Shown here: positions 54,016-63,925 of the stretch, one piece after another
How positions within the stretch are numbered: the stretch's first letter is position 1
Layout of the letters: each line of letters starts with the position of its first letter
Source of the DNA: G965200765 sp965203865
Lineage (GTDB): Bacteria > Pseudomonadota > Gammaproteobacteria > Arenicellales > JAJDZL01
Reading direction: 5' to 3'
Assembly: GCA_965203865.1 (NCBI GenBank)
Contig: OZ241916.1
Location: 1,612,001-1,676,000 of the forward strand
Length of the DNA: 64,000 bases
The notes under the pieces: generated by a model
What the model was told of the DNA's origin: nothing
The model's input: the letters and a program-made list of their open reading frames with translations, nothing else
The model's database searches: none
Made by a program: the position numbers and the translations under genes

Positions 54016-55254
54016 TCAATCGTAGGTCCGTGCATCTTCAATAACAATTCCGTCGTTCGGCAGTGTATTCGGTTCAACCAGTTTTACATCTGCCCGTAGC
54101 TTGCAAAATACTCGTACTGCGGACTGAACTTGATTGGCTATATCATCTGTAATTGATTCAGATTCACAAACAAACTCCATGACATCCTGATGGTCCTTGC
54201 TGGATACAACCAGTCGCGCTTTTGTAATTTCACGAACTTGCTTTACAACTTCTGCAACCTGGGACGGGTGCACGAACATGCCGCGCACCTTTGTAGTTTG
54301 ATCTGCTCTGCCCATCCAACCGCGAATTCGCTTGTTGGTTCGACCACAAGAACTCTGACCTTCCATAATGGCTGACATGTCTCCCGTCGCGAATCGAATC
54401 AACGGATAATCCGGATTGAAGGTTGTTACAACCACTTCGCCAACCTCTCCAACTGCAACAGGATCCCCTGTTCCGGGCTGCACAATTTCAACAATGATAT
54501 CTTCATCCAGAATCATTCCTTCTCTTACTTCTGATTCATACGCAATTAATCCAATATCGGCTATGGCATAGCATTGATTCAAACGAATACCATGCTTCTC
54601 CAGTTCCTCGCGAAGCGATGGTGGAAGCGCCTCTCCCGATACCAAACCGACTTGCATGGATGAAATATCCATCCCGCTTTTCCGAGCCTGGTCGAATAAA
54701 ATTTTTAAAAATGAAGGAGTCCCGATATAACCTTGCGGCTTGAGATGTGAAATGGCTTGAATCTGCTGCTCCGTTTGCCCTACACCTGCCGGAAATACTA
54801 TACATCCAAGTTTCTTTGCACCGTTCTCAAGCATTGCACCCGCAGGTGTGAAATGATACGAAAAAGTATTATGTATCAGCATGCCACTACGAAAGCCCGA
54901 AGCATACAAAGCACGAGCCATTCGATGAAAATCACCCCGGCCGGTTACAAATTCATAGATAGGGCCAGGCGAGGAAAATATGTGGGTTACTGGATGGTCT
55001 GTAATTGCCGCCAGTCCTCCAAACGGTGGATTGTTCTTTTGCAATTCCAGAAGATCGGATTTGCGGAGTATGGGCAGCTTTGCCAGTGCTTCGCGAGAAT
55101 CGACAGAATCAATATCCACATTGGATAAAACAGTTCTTGCATACTCCGAATGTTCAGCAGCATGCTTTAGCTGGTTTGGCAATCTCGAAAATAACTTTCG
55201 CTCGCGCTCCTCAGGATCTCTGGTTTCAAGAGTGTCGTAGTAATCAAAAGTCAT
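54016..55254 (-). CDS. PaaK-like adenylate-forming protein with altered motifs
   Basis: The 412-residue protein follows the phenylacetate-CoA ligase fold throughout: GTPSFLKIL, LVSGEALPPSLREELE, GEVGEVVVTTFNPDYPLIRFATGD, GRADQTTKVRGMFVHPSQV. However, the phosphate loop expected as SSGTTGKP reads SSPGPIYEF, and the Y-G-(L/T)-(S/T)-E motif reads YAIADIGL. It may therefore bind acyl or CoA ligands without standard adenylation, or be a specialised ligase. It ends the Liv transporter operon, 91 bases after livF. Confidence 0.8.
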   Translation of the reverse strand: MTFDYYDTLETRDPEERERKLFSRLPNQLKHAAEHSEYARTVLSNVDIDSVDSREALAKLPILRKSDLLELQKNNPPFGGLAAITDHPVTHIFSSPGPIYEFVTGRGDFHRMARALYASGFRSGMLIHNTFSYHFTPAGAMLENGAKKLGCIVFPAGVGQTEQQIQAISHLKPQGYIGTPSFLKILFDQARKSGMDISSMQVGLVSGEALPPSLREELEKHGIRLNQCYAIADIGLIAYESEVREGMILDEDIIVEIVQPGTGDPVAVGEVGEVVVTTFNPDYPLIRFATGDMSAIMEGQSSCGRTNKRIRGWMGRADQTTKVRGMFVHPSQVAEVVKQVREITKARLVVSSKDHQDVMEFVCESESITDDIANQVQSAVRVFCKLRADVKLVEPNTLPNDGIVIEDARTYD

Positions 55255-55345
55255 ATCTTCAACCTGATTAGAACGATTCGGGTTGCATGAATCGCATTAT
55301 CACCATAATGAGGCTATTGCAATTGCTGCAAACTGATGATGCCAA

Positions 55346-56188
55346 CTACGCTAACCAGCGCTTTCGCCGGCGATAGTGCTTCACATCACGGAAGCTTTTT
55401 CGATTTTCGCCGCTAACTCCAAGATAGAATTCCTTTACATCTTCGTTCTGCCGCAAGTCGGCGGCTTCGCCGTCCATCACAATCCGACCATTCTCCAGTA
55501 TGTACCCGTACTGGGAATAGCGCAATGCCATGTTTGTATTCTGCTCTGCCAGCAGCATTGTAACCTGCTCCTGTTGATTGAGCTTTTCAATAATCTCAAA
55601 GATTTCTTCTACCAGTGTGGGGGCCAGTCCCATAGATGGCTCATCCAGCAACATCACCGAAGGTTTAGCCATCAAAGCCCGCCCTACGGCAGTCATCTGC
55701 TGTTCACCACCTGATACGTACCCGGCAAGTCCACCTCGCCTTTCTTTCAATCTTGGAAAATATTCGTACACTTTCTCCAAGTCGGCTTGAATCGCCGAGC
55801 GACCGTCCCGACGAGTGTACGCACCGGTTAGCAGATTTTCTTCCACAGTAAGGTGTTCAAAGCAATGCCGCCCCTCCATAACCTGAGTAACTCCGCGAAC
55901 TACCAGATCAGAAGGTGTCAATGCATCAACCCGTTCTCCGCGAAAAATAATAGTTCCTTTTGTAACTTCGCCGCGTTCGGCACGCAGCAAATTTGAAATT
56001 GCTTTGAGAGTCGTAGTTTTACCGGCACCATTGGCCCCGAGAAGGGCTACGATACCCTTCTCGGGAACCTCTAGTGAAACTCCCTTGAGAACAAGAATAA
56101 CGCGGTCGTAGATAACCTCGATATTATTTACGCTAATTAGCGTCCCGTCAGAGGTGTTTTCCTCAACCGATTGTTGATTCTCATTCAT
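55346..56188 (-). CDS. livF: Liv-type ABC transporter ATPase LivF
   Basis: The 280-residue ATP-binding subunit has Walker A GANGAGKTT, signature YVSGGEQQ, Walker B VMLLDEPSMGLAP and H-loop region LLAEQNTN. The N-terminal ~20 residues (MNENQQSVEENTSDG) are a polar extension. It pairs with LivG for import by the LivHM pore. The C-terminal end is unusually basic (RRRKRWLA). Confidence 0.93.
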   Translation of the reverse strand: MNENQQSVEENTSDGTLISVNNIEVIYDRVILVLKGVSLEVPEKGIVALLGANGAGKTTTLKAISNLLRAERGEVTKGTIIFRGERVDALTPSDLVVRGVTQVMEGRHCFEHLTVEENLLTGAYTRRDGRSAIQADLEKVYEYFPRLKERRGGLAGYVSGGEQQMTAVGRALMAKPSVMLLDEPSMGLAPTLVEEIFEIIEKLNQQEQVTMLLAEQNTNMALRYSQYGYILENGRIVMDGEAADLRQNEDVKEFYLGVSGENRKSFRDVKHYRRRKRWLA

Positions 56189-56211
56189 CGTTAGAACTTA
56201 ATTTGAGTGAT

Positions 56212-57549
56212 TTACCCGCAATCGGATCCCATGTCCATCCCGGACCGAGGCGTAATTCCCTTCTCAGATGCATACGCCATGGATGACTCCATGATCATCG
56301 GGTTCACAATTGACTTGTCAGTTTCGATCCAGTCGGTTACCTCAACCCACTGCTTGCCGTCCCAGCGGCTAAACTTTACCGGACCGCCACCTTCATGATC
56401 AGCACAGGTGATAGTCAATGGCGCCATCAAGCCGTCAGCACCAATTTCTTTTATGCGATCGGCTGATATGCTGAGATTTTCAAGACCCCATCGAATTTGC
56501 TCGCCCGACATTACCTCGTTGCCGAACTTTTTCTGTGCGGCAAGAATCGCTTCAGTGGTCACAATTCCTGCGACAAGGCCGCGGTTGTAGTAGATCGTTC
56601 CCACGCGTTGCGGTGAAATATTGCCTTGCCCGGCACCGTGAACAACATCCAGAATCTGCTGTATTACCGGAAAATCAGATCCTGATGGATGAAATCCCGC
56701 TGCTACGTATCCGACTGCTGCCTTTCCTGCGGGAATGACATCTTCTTCAGCGCCGCTCCACCAGACACCTATAATCTTGTCTGACGAAAATCCTACGCGC
56801 GCTGCCTCTTTCAAAGCGGTGGGATTCATTACTCCCCACCCTCGCAGAATTACCCAATCGGGCTTGTATCGACGGGAAATTTCAAGCCAGGCTGCTTTCT
56901 GGTCAAGACCAGGGTGCGCCACAGGATAGTGACGAACTTCAAATCCGTATTTTTCCGCCTGAACATTCAAGACAGGCTGAGTTTCACGGCCGTAGCTTGA
57001 GTCATGGTACAGGTTCGCAATTTTCAAGCCCTTCAGCTTGTCCATGCCACCTTCCTGCATACCAATGTATTTGATCTTCGCAGTGTTTTGACTCCAATAG
57101 TTCGTGATCAGCGGAAATACCCATGGAAATACTTTTCCGTTTGATGCATCTGTCCTGCCGTATCCCATGGAAATTATTGGAATCTTGTCTGCAGTAGCCC
57201 GTTCAATCAAACGATAGGTAATGCCGGTGCTCAATGGATGAACAACGCTTGCGCCTTTTTCACCCTGATTTTTCAAGCGCTCGTAGCATTCCACTCCACG
57301 ATCGGAGTTGTATGCAGTTTCGCACTCTTCCCAAACAATCTTTACACCGTTCAAGCCGCCGTCGCGCAGATTAAGAAGAGCCATATAGTCTTCCATTCCG
57401 CCCCAGAAACCTGAACCTCCGGCAGCATACGGACCCGTTCGATAGACAAGTGCCGGAATAAATTGCTCCTGCGCCTGTGTAATCGAAAAAGGTACCACTG
57501 CCATTACTGACGCTGTAAGCGCCAAAATTGTAGCCTTCAGTCTTTTCAT
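56212..57549 (-). CDS. livK: Periplasmic substrate-binding protein LivK-like
   Basis: The ~445-residue binding protein has signal peptide MKRLKATILALTASVMAVVPFSITQA. The type I periplasmic fold has YRTGPYAAGGSGFWGG at the N-terminus and RGWGVMNPTALKEAARVGF. The ATG at 57549 is chosen for the GGAGGG 9 bases upstream; an earlier in-frame start lies before that site. It is larger than E. coli LivK (~370), as in homologues linked to aromatic or organic-acid uptake. Substrate unknown. Confidence 0.88.
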   Translation of the reverse strand: MKRLKATILALTASVMAVVPFSITQAQEQFIPALVYRTGPYAAGGSGFWGGMEDYMALLNLRDGGLNGVKIVWEECETAYNSDRGVECYERLKNQGEKGASVVHPLSTGITYRLIERATADKIPIISMGYGRTDASNGKVFPWVFPLITNYWSQNTAKIKYIGMQEGGMDKLKGLKIANLYHDSSYGRETQPVLNVQAEKYGFEVRHYPVAHPGLDQKAAWLEISRRYKPDWVILRGWGVMNPTALKEAARVGFSSDKIIGVWWSGAEEDVIPAGKAAVGYVAAGFHPSGSDFPVIQQILDVVHGAGQGNISPQRVGTIYYNRGLVAGIVTTEAILAAQKKFGNEVMSGEQIRWGLENLSISADRIKEIGADGLMAPLTITCADHEGGGPVKFSRWDGKQWVEVTDWIETDKSIVNPMIMESSMAYASEKGITPRSGMDMGSDCG

Positions 57550-57665
57550 AGGTAAAATCCCTCCAGACATGTGGTTTTATAAAAGTTCAATATTTAATAT
57601 AGTTAATCAGTATTTGCGTTGTGTTGCAATAGTTCTTGCAAAATTCAAGCAATGAAACCATGAAA

Positions 57666-58793
57666 TCAGTAAGGAAACGGCCACTGACGCAACTTCTCCT
57701 TGATGATTTGCCATAGCCTGGCAAATCCCAATGGCTCAACTGCCAGAAAGAATATTATTGTCCCGCCGTACACTATCAGTTCAAGATTGGCAAGCGCTGC
57801 CCCGGAAAGCGTTCCCTCCCCTAAATGCGATGCCACAATATTCAGTGTCGGAGGAAGCAGTACGATGAACGCAGCTCCCAGAAACGAGCCCATTACTGAT
57901 CCTAGCCCGCCAATAATAATCATAAACAGTATCGTAAATGAGCGTATAAGGTCAAATGCTTCAGTGTCCGCATTGCCGACGTAAGTAAACACATACATCG
58001 CTCCTGCCACTCCACAGTAGAATGAACTGATTGCAAAAGCAAGCAACTTGGTGCGTAGCGGGCGAATTCCAATGATTTCGGCAGCAATGTCAAAGTCGCG
58101 TATCGCCATCCACGACCTTCCGGTCATGCCCCGAACAATATTCTTGGCCAGCAACGCGAGCACTACTACAACAGATAAAGTAACAAGATACTTCGCCTCC
58201 GGACTCGCATTTGGGCCTGAAACAATTACGTTGATGGGTGCGAGAAAATCAAAGATACCGCCTTCTTCGGCCAATGAGCCAAACAAGGTCGCGGTCGGTG
58301 CCGATGCCACCCCTGCCGGGTCGTAATTTGTAAACCATCCGACATGGTCAAATATCCACAGCAGGAAGAACTGTGAAGCCAAGGTTGCAACCGCAAGATA
58401 GAAGCCCTTGATTCGAAGCGACGGAATTCCAAACAGAATGCCGATTACTGCCGCCATCAAGCCAGCCAGAAAGAAATCCACAACCAAAGGAATTTCCGGC
58501 AAGCGAAGCACAAGGTTGTAGCACCCAAAAGCCCCGACTGCCATAAACCCTCCTGTACCCAGCGAAACCTGTCCGCAATAGCCGGTCAGCAGGTTCAATC
58601 CCAACGCCGCCAGGCCAAACACCAGGAACTGCGTCATAATCGGACCCATGATGTACTGATTGCCCGTAACAGGCGGTACAACGAATGCGACCGTCAAAAT
58701 CAGGATAATTCCGAGTCGGTCATTCGAAATCGGGAATATGGCTTGATCAGACCGATATGATGTCTTGTACTGTCCTACTTCACGATAAAACAT
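57666..58793 (-). CDS. livM: Liv-type ABC transporter permease LivM
   Basis: The 375-residue inner-membrane permease has multiple hydrophobic helices and the family signatures NLLTGYCGQVSLGTGGFMAVGAF, SLRIKGFYLAVATLASQFF and GMTGRSWMAIRDFDIAAEIIGI (EAA-like coupling loop). It follows livH after 11 bases. Next on the strand, after ~116 bases, is livK. Confidence 0.93.
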   Translation of the reverse strand: MFYREVGQYKTSYRSDQAIFPISNDRLGIILILTVAFVVPPVTGNQYIMGPIMTQFLVFGLAALGLNLLTGYCGQVSLGTGGFMAVGAFGCYNLVLRLPEIPLVVDFFLAGLMAAVIGILFGIPSLRIKGFYLAVATLASQFFLLWIFDHVGWFTNYDPAGVASAPTATLFGSLAEEGGIFDFLAPINVIVSGPNASPEAKYLVTLSVVVVLALLAKNIVRGMTGRSWMAIRDFDIAAEIIGIRPLRTKLLAFAISSFYCGVAGAMYVFTYVGNADTEAFDLIRSFTILFMIIIGGLGSVMGSFLGAAFIVLLPPTLNIVASHLGEGTLSGAALANLELIVYGGTIIFFLAVEPLGFARLWQIIKEKLRQWPFPY

Positions 58794-58804
58794 AACAACT
58801 CGCC

Positions 58805-60016
58805 TTACACCCGCTCAATAATCTTTTCACCAAACAGTCCCTGAGGTCGAAACATCAAGAAGATCATGCCTAGCATGTAGGGAGTCCAATTTTCAGTGCC
58901 GCCTCCAAAGAACGGAATACCAACAAAAACTTCAAACAGCTTTTCTGTCGCCCCCACTATCAAGCCGCCAATTATTGCGCCGGGAATTGATGTAAAACCG
59001 CCGATAATAACCACCGGCAATGCCTTGAATGCAAGCAGTGCAATACTGAATTGCACTCCGAGTTTCGACCCCCACATCAACCCGGATACCAGTGCAACGA
59101 TCCCTGCTGCTGCCCAAACAACCGCCCAGATATTTTTGAGAGGGATTCCCACACTCAGTGCCGCCTGATGGTCATCTGCAACCGCCCGGAGCGCTCTGCC
59201 CACTCTTGTCTTTTGAAAGAATATTGCCAAAGCAGTTACCAGAACTGCTGCAATCAGTGCAGCATACATGTCGAATTGACTGAGATAAACACCGCCCAAG
59301 TTGTAGGGGATATCAGGAATTCCAATATCCAGCGCATGCACATCTGAATCCCAAACACCCTGTGCAACTCCTTCTATAACGTAGTTCAACCCGATGGTTG
59401 CCATAAACAGAATTATGGGTTCCTGGTTCACCATCGGACGCAGTACTATTCTTTCTATTGCAATTGCCAATGCAATTACGATTACCAAGGATACAGCCAG
59501 AGAACGCCATGCAATAGCACCATCTGTAACCAGGCAAACTGCCGCCAAACCCAGCAGTACTCCAACTGCCCATTTCGGTGTTCGAGTTGCGGTGGTAAGC
59601 ATCAAGAATACCAGCATGGTGACAAACACCCCTCGCCACATATTCTGACCGCCATCGAAAAACAGTGTCAGTACAACCAAGACTACAGCAGAAACCAGTA
59701 TCGGTCCCCTGCCAACGTATTTATCGGAAAAACCTTTGACTGAAGCCGCCATTTGAGTCTTTGTCATGGCATAGATTATTCCTGCAGCAGCGGCTAGAAT
59801 AATTGCCAGCCATCCGGTCCACATCCAGAAGTCCGAGGCCACCTCAGTAAGCAGTACAAACGTCAGTGCTCCGAACAGAACAAGCGCACCCTGAGCAAAG
59901 TTGAAAATCGACGATGCTTTAAAAATCAGCACCAGGCCCAAGGCAACAAGCGAGTACATGATGCCCGACAGCAACCCTCCCACAAGAACCTCAATGAAGA
60001 ATAGAAAATCTTCCAT
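58805..60016 (-). CDS. livH: Liv-type ABC transporter permease LivH (enlarged)
   Basis: The 403-residue permease belongs to the LivH family (E. coli ~308). Conserved blocks are GIMYSLVALGLVLIFKASSIFNFAQGAL at the N-terminus, VGRALRAVADDHQAALSVGI (coupling loop) and PGAIIGGLIVGATEKLFEVFV. Between residues ~80 and ~175 there is an insertion of ~100 residues with about three further hydrophobic segments, before the ERIVLRPM motif. Eight bases after livG. Confidence 0.9.
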   Translation of the reverse strand: MEDFLFFIEVLVGGLLSGIMYSLVALGLVLIFKASSIFNFAQGALVLFGALTFVLLTEVASDFWMWTGWLAIILAAAAGIIYAMTKTQMAASVKGFSDKYVGRGPILVSAVVLVVLTLFFDGGQNMWRGVFVTMLVFLMLTTATRTPKWAVGVLLGLAAVCLVTDGAIAWRSLAVSLVIVIALAIAIERIVLRPMVNQEPIILFMATIGLNYVIEGVAQGVWDSDVHALDIGIPDIPYNLGGVYLSQFDMYAALIAAVLVTALAIFFQKTRVGRALRAVADDHQAALSVGIPLKNIWAVVWAAAGIVALVSGLMWGSKLGVQFSIALLAFKALPVVIIGGFTSIPGAIIGGLIVGATEKLFEVFVGIPFFGGGTENWTPYMLGMIFLMFRPQGLFGEKIIERV

Positions 60017-60024
60017 CGCTATGT

Positions 60025-60855
60025 TTAATGCTCCCCTAAATATGCTCGAATTACGTCCTGATTTGTCCGCACCTCGTCGGGCATTCCATAGGCAATTCTC
60101 TCACCATGGTCCAGTACGACCACATGATCGGAAATATCCATGACTACACCCATATCGTGCTCAATCAGTATGACAGTTGTACCAAATTCTTCGTTTACGT
60201 CAATTACAAACCGTGCCATGTCTTCCTTTTCTTCCAAATTCATACCGGCCATGGGCTCGTCCAGAAGAAGAATCTTGGGTTCCATTGCCAATGCCCGTCC
60301 CAGCTCTACACGCTTTTGCAATCCGTACGGCAGCTTCCCTACCGGTGTCTTGCGAATATTCTGGATTTCAAGAAAATCAATAATATCCTCAACATATGCG
60401 CGTTGCTCGGTTTCTTGCTTTTGCGCCGGATAATACAAAGCCTCACTAAGAAAATTGCTTTTCACCCGGACTAGCCGTCCAGTCATAATGTTGTCCAGAG
60501 TCGTCATGCCTCGAAACAGTGCAATATTCTGAAATGTGCGGGCAAAGCCCATTTCAGCGACCTGATGTGGTGTCGCATTCGTTCTGTCTTTTCCTTCAAA
60601 CAGAATCTTGCCTGAATCAGCCTTGTAAAAGCCGCTTATGACATTCAGCATGGATGTCTTGCCAGCACCATTGGGCCCGATAATCGAAAAAATTTCCCCC
60701 TTGTAGGTACTGAAACCGACATTTTGCAACGCCTTTACGCCACCGAAATGAACAAAAACGCCTTCCACTTCCAGAGCATACTCTGAAAACTTGCGCTCAG
60801 TCGAGGTCCCGTTCCCGGTTGCTTCCTTAATCTGCTGCTGTGCTGCTTCAGCCAT
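60025..60855 (-). CDS. livG: Liv-type ABC transporter ATPase LivG
   Basis: The 276-residue ATP-binding subunit has Walker A GPNGAGKTS, the Liv-specific GFARTFQNIALF, LPYGLQKRVELGRALA in place of the usual LSGGQ (typical for LivG) and Walker B ILLLDEPMAGMN. The ~28-residue polar N-terminus precedes the domain. It follows the acyl-CoA synthetase gene by 17 bases. Confidence 0.93.
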   Translation of the reverse strand: MAEAAQQQIKEATGNGTSTERKFSEYALEVEGVFVHFGGVKALQNVGFSTYKGEIFSIIGPNGAGKTSMLNVISGFYKADSGKILFEGKDRTNATPHQVAEMGFARTFQNIALFRGMTTLDNIMTGRLVRVKSNFLSEALYYPAQKQETEQRAYVEDIIDFLEIQNIRKTPVGKLPYGLQKRVELGRALAMEPKILLLDEPMAGMNLEEKEDMARFVIDVNEEFGTTVILIEHDMGVVMDISDHVVVLDHGERIAYGMPDEVRTNQDVIRAYLGEH

Positions 60856-60872
60856 TACACTTGGAGTTTCAA

Positions 60873-62822
60873 CTAACTTGCCAATTTCATATGGTCGTAA
60901 ATTTTGGTATCGCGAATTTCCAAATCTGCCACCATGGTTCCCTTGCGCCCATCTTCGAAAGTCACAACATTTTCAATGTGTCCGCGTGTCTTGTCCGAAT
61001 ACAGGGCTTCAATCAAACTGTCGTAGCGTTCCGAAATGATTCGACGTCGAACCTTCCTGGTACGCGTCAACTCGCCGTCATCTGCATCAAGCTCCTTGTG
61101 CAGAATCAGAAATCTCTTGATTTGCGAGCCGGCAATTTGCGAATCGCTCGACAAGTCCTGATTTGTTTTTTCAATACATTCGCTGATCATGGCGTACACC
61201 TGGTCGTTTGCCGCCAGTTCCTGATAACTCGCGTACGGAACATTGTTGCGTTCAGCCCAGTTTCCTACCGCTTCCAGATCTATATTGATGAACACAGCAA
61301 CGTAGTTCCGGTTGTCACCAAATGTTACTGCCTCACGAATCTGGGGGAAGAACTTCAGCTTGTTTTCTAAAAATTTGGGGGCAAACAGCGTGCCATCGCT
61401 TAGCTTGCCCACATCCTTGACTCGATCTATGACTTTCAAATGGCCTTCATCGTCCCAGTACCCTGCATCACCGGTGTACACCCACCCATCGCCGGTTCTT
61501 GTCTCAAGTGTCGCCAGCGGATTCTTATAGTAGCTTTGAAACACTCCCGGACTTTTATACATCACTTCGCCGGCATCGGTGATATTCACCTCAACTCCTG
61601 GAAAAGCTCTGCCAACAGTGTCTGCCCTGACCTCACTGTCGCTCTGCAACGTGATATACACCGAGGCTTCTGTTTGTCCGTACAACTGCTTTACGTTAAT
61701 CCCCAAAGAGCGGAAAAAATCAAAGATTTCCGGCCCAATCGCCTCGCCCGCAGTATAGGCGAGTCGGATACGGCTAAATCCCATTGTATTTTTTAACGGA
61801 CCGTAAACAAAAACCCTTCCAAGCAGGTACAGAAACCGATCAATCAAGTTTACAGACTCCCCTTCCAGCAATCGCACACCGCAACGTTTCGCCACGCCCA
61901 TAAAGTAATCAAACATCTTGCGCTTGAACCAGGTCGCATCTTCCATTCGAACCAAAACATTGGTCAAAATGTTTTCAAATATTCTTGGCGGACTGAAAAA
62001 ATAGGTTGGCCCCAACTCCCGCATATCGTGCATTACTGTAGCACCGCTTTCCGGACAACTCACACAAAACCCCGCAACGTACGACTGACCGTAGGAGAAA
62101 ATATGGTCCCCAACCCACGCCATCGGCAAGTAGGCAAGACACTCTTCGTTCTCTGTTAGTTTGTCGAAATCTATAGAAGCGACTACGGTTGAAATAATGT
62201 TCTGGTAAGTCAGAATAACTCCCTTGGGAAATCCCGTAGTGCCGGAAGTGTACAAAATCACCGAAATATCCCTTCCAGAACCCTTGTTAATCTCGGCTTC
62301 AATATATTCAGGGTTTTCTTCGTTGAACTGCTTGCCCTGCTCAATCAAGTTTTCATATCCAACAAGCCAGTCCAGCGTGTAGTGCCGCATTCCTCGCGGG
62401 TCATCGTAGAAAACACAAGACAACTTGGGGCAACTCTCGGAAATCTCCAGCATCTTGTCCACTTGCTCTTGATCTTCCACAAGGGCGAACTTGGCATCAG
62501 CATGATTGATGACATACTCCATTTCCTCGGCAACCGAATCCTGATACAGCGGAACCGGTACGCCACCCAAGCACTGGGCAGCTGCCATCCCCCAATACAG
62601 ACGGGGGCGATTGTCTCCTACGATCGCCAGCTTGTCGCCACGCTGAAAGCCGTTGGCAGCCAAGCCGCAAGCAAGTGCTCGAACTTCGCTTGCAACTTCT
62701 GCCCAGGTCCAAGACTGCCAGATGCCCAGATCCTTTTCGCGAAGCGCAGTTTTGCCTCCACTGATCTCTTTGCGGTGAAGCAGCAGTTTCGGAAAAGTGT
62801 CCAGTTTTGAATCCAGCTTCAT
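60873..62822 (-). CDS. Long-chain-type acyl-CoA synthetase
   Basis: The 649-residue AMP-forming ligase is of the long-chain (FAA1/FadD15-like) type. The phosphate loop is ILYTSGTTGFPKGV, with AYTAGEAIGPEIFDFFR, LYGQTEASVYITLQ and WVYTGDAGYWDDEGHLKVIDRVKD following; the C-terminal TRTRKVRRRIISERY holds the catalytic-lysine region. It is the first gene of a seven-gene minus-strand run (this gene, livG, H, M, K, F, PaaK-like). Activation of the imported acid to its CoA ester is the natural reading. Confidence 0.92.
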   Translation of the reverse strand: MKLDSKLDTFPKLLLHRKEISGGKTALREKDLGIWQSWTWAEVASEVRALACGLAANGFQRGDKLAIVGDNRPRLYWGMAAAQCLGGVPVPLYQDSVAEEMEYVINHADAKFALVEDQEQVDKMLEISESCPKLSCVFYDDPRGMRHYTLDWLVGYENLIEQGKQFNEENPEYIEAEINKGSGRDISVILYTSGTTGFPKGVILTYQNIISTVVASIDFDKLTENEECLAYLPMAWVGDHIFSYGQSYVAGFCVSCPESGATVMHDMRELGPTYFFSPPRIFENILTNVLVRMEDATWFKRKMFDYFMGVAKRCGVRLLEGESVNLIDRFLYLLGRVFVYGPLKNTMGFSRIRLAYTAGEAIGPEIFDFFRSLGINVKQLYGQTEASVYITLQSDSEVRADTVGRAFPGVEVNITDAGEVMYKSPGVFQSYYKNPLATLETRTGDGWVYTGDAGYWDDEGHLKVIDRVKDVGKLSDGTLFAPKFLENKLKFFPQIREAVTFGDNRNYVAVFINIDLEAVGNWAERNNVPYASYQELAANDQVYAMISECIEKTNQDLSSDSQIAGSQIKRFLILHKELDADDGELTRTRKVRRRIISERYDSLIEALYSDKTRGHIENVVTFEDGRKGTMVADLEIRDTKIYDHMKLAS

Positions 62823-63037
62823 GGCAGATTTTCTTTAATCATAATAGTTCCTAAAAAACACCAGTTTCCCCGATCATATTTAATTTTCTGGTCGCTTGAA
62901 CGCAGTGTATTTCGATAAATTCGCTTCTTTAATTCAGGTTGCAAAGTGAAATATACCAATTTCACGATATTTATATTGAAAAAATTAGGCACCTTGCTTT
63001 AAATCCTGAAAAACGTACGCTAGCAACAATAAGGTTT

Positions 63038-63925
63038 TTACGTGGCTTCTTCTTGCTGAAGGGCGAAAATTGAAGTATAGCCGCCAGACCAGTCCGGCGG
63101 AATTTGACAGGAGCGCTCATCATGATGCGCCCATCTTGCCGGTTCGCCCCGAATAATAGTCTGAAAGTATTTTGATGGAGTCGGTACCGGTGTGTACGGC
63201 ATCGCATCCGCTGAGGAAAATGTATTCAGGAGCAAAGGACGACCATGGTCGGAATCGTTCGGTTTGGATGCGTGAAGCATTCGGCAGTTGTGAATGGTAA
63301 GCGACCCAGCCGTAGCCGGAAGTTCAACTGCACAACTTGTTTCCAGTTCGCCGGCGTCCTCGGATGAAAGACAACCGGTCCAGTTGCCAGCCTCATTGTA
63401 CTGGTCGTACAGAACGCCCTTGTGACTTCCGGGCAACACCATCAATGGCCCCTGTCTGGAATCACAATCGTACAAGTACAGACCCACTGTAAGTGGAGAA
63501 TAGTTTGTATGCGGCCAGAACTGAATGTCCTGATGCCACTTGACTTCCTCGCCGCCGCGTGCCCACTTGAAATTAAGCTTTGAATGATGAAACTTTACGT
63601 TCGGCCCCACCAAGTCGGCAACAATGTCGCCGATAATCGACTTCGACGCGTACTCCCAATACACCGGGTGATGGTCATTCGGACTTGTAAGTCTTCGAAG
63701 GCGCGGCATCTCCTTTGAATGCCCCTCTTCCAGATCCCATACTGCATCAGACTGAGTGATTTCTCTACTACGGTCAATCATTTCGTCAGTCGCACTTCTT
63801 AATCGCAGCACCCACTCTTCCGAAAGTGCTTTTTCTACCAGCAAATAGCCATTCTCAAAATAAAATTCCCTCTGCGCCTTGGTCAAGACGCTCGGAGTGA
63901 ATCCCAGAATTTCTTCCTGCCTCAT
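63038..63925 (-). CDS. Phytanoyl-CoA dioxygenase (PhyH) family protein
   Basis: The 295-residue Fe(II)/2-oxoglutarate oxygenase has a jelly-roll fold. The iron ligands are His and Asp in VKWHQDIQFWPH (~135) and the distal His in LTIHNCRMLHAS (~215); the 2-oxoglutarate-binding Arg is probably in DHGRPLLL. The N-terminus LTKAQREFYFENGYLLVEKALS is typical. The substrate is unknown; family members hydroxylate a wide range of lipids and small molecules. It stands alone, ~215 bases upstream of the acyl-CoA synthetase, on the same strand. Confidence 0.9.
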   Translation of the reverse strand: MRQEEILGFTPSVLTKAQREFYFENGYLLVEKALSEEWVLRLRSATDEMIDRSREITQSDAVWDLEEGHSKEMPRLRRLTSPNDHHPVYWEYASKSIIGDIVADLVGPNVKFHHSKLNFKWARGGEEVKWHQDIQFWPHTNYSPLTVGLYLYDCDSRQGPLMVLPGSHKGVLYDQYNEAGNWTGCLSSEDAGELETSCAVELPATAGSLTIHNCRMLHASKPNDSDHGRPLLLNTFSSADAMPYTPVPTPSKYFQTIIRGEPARWAHHDERSCQIPPDWSGGYTSIFALQQEEAT

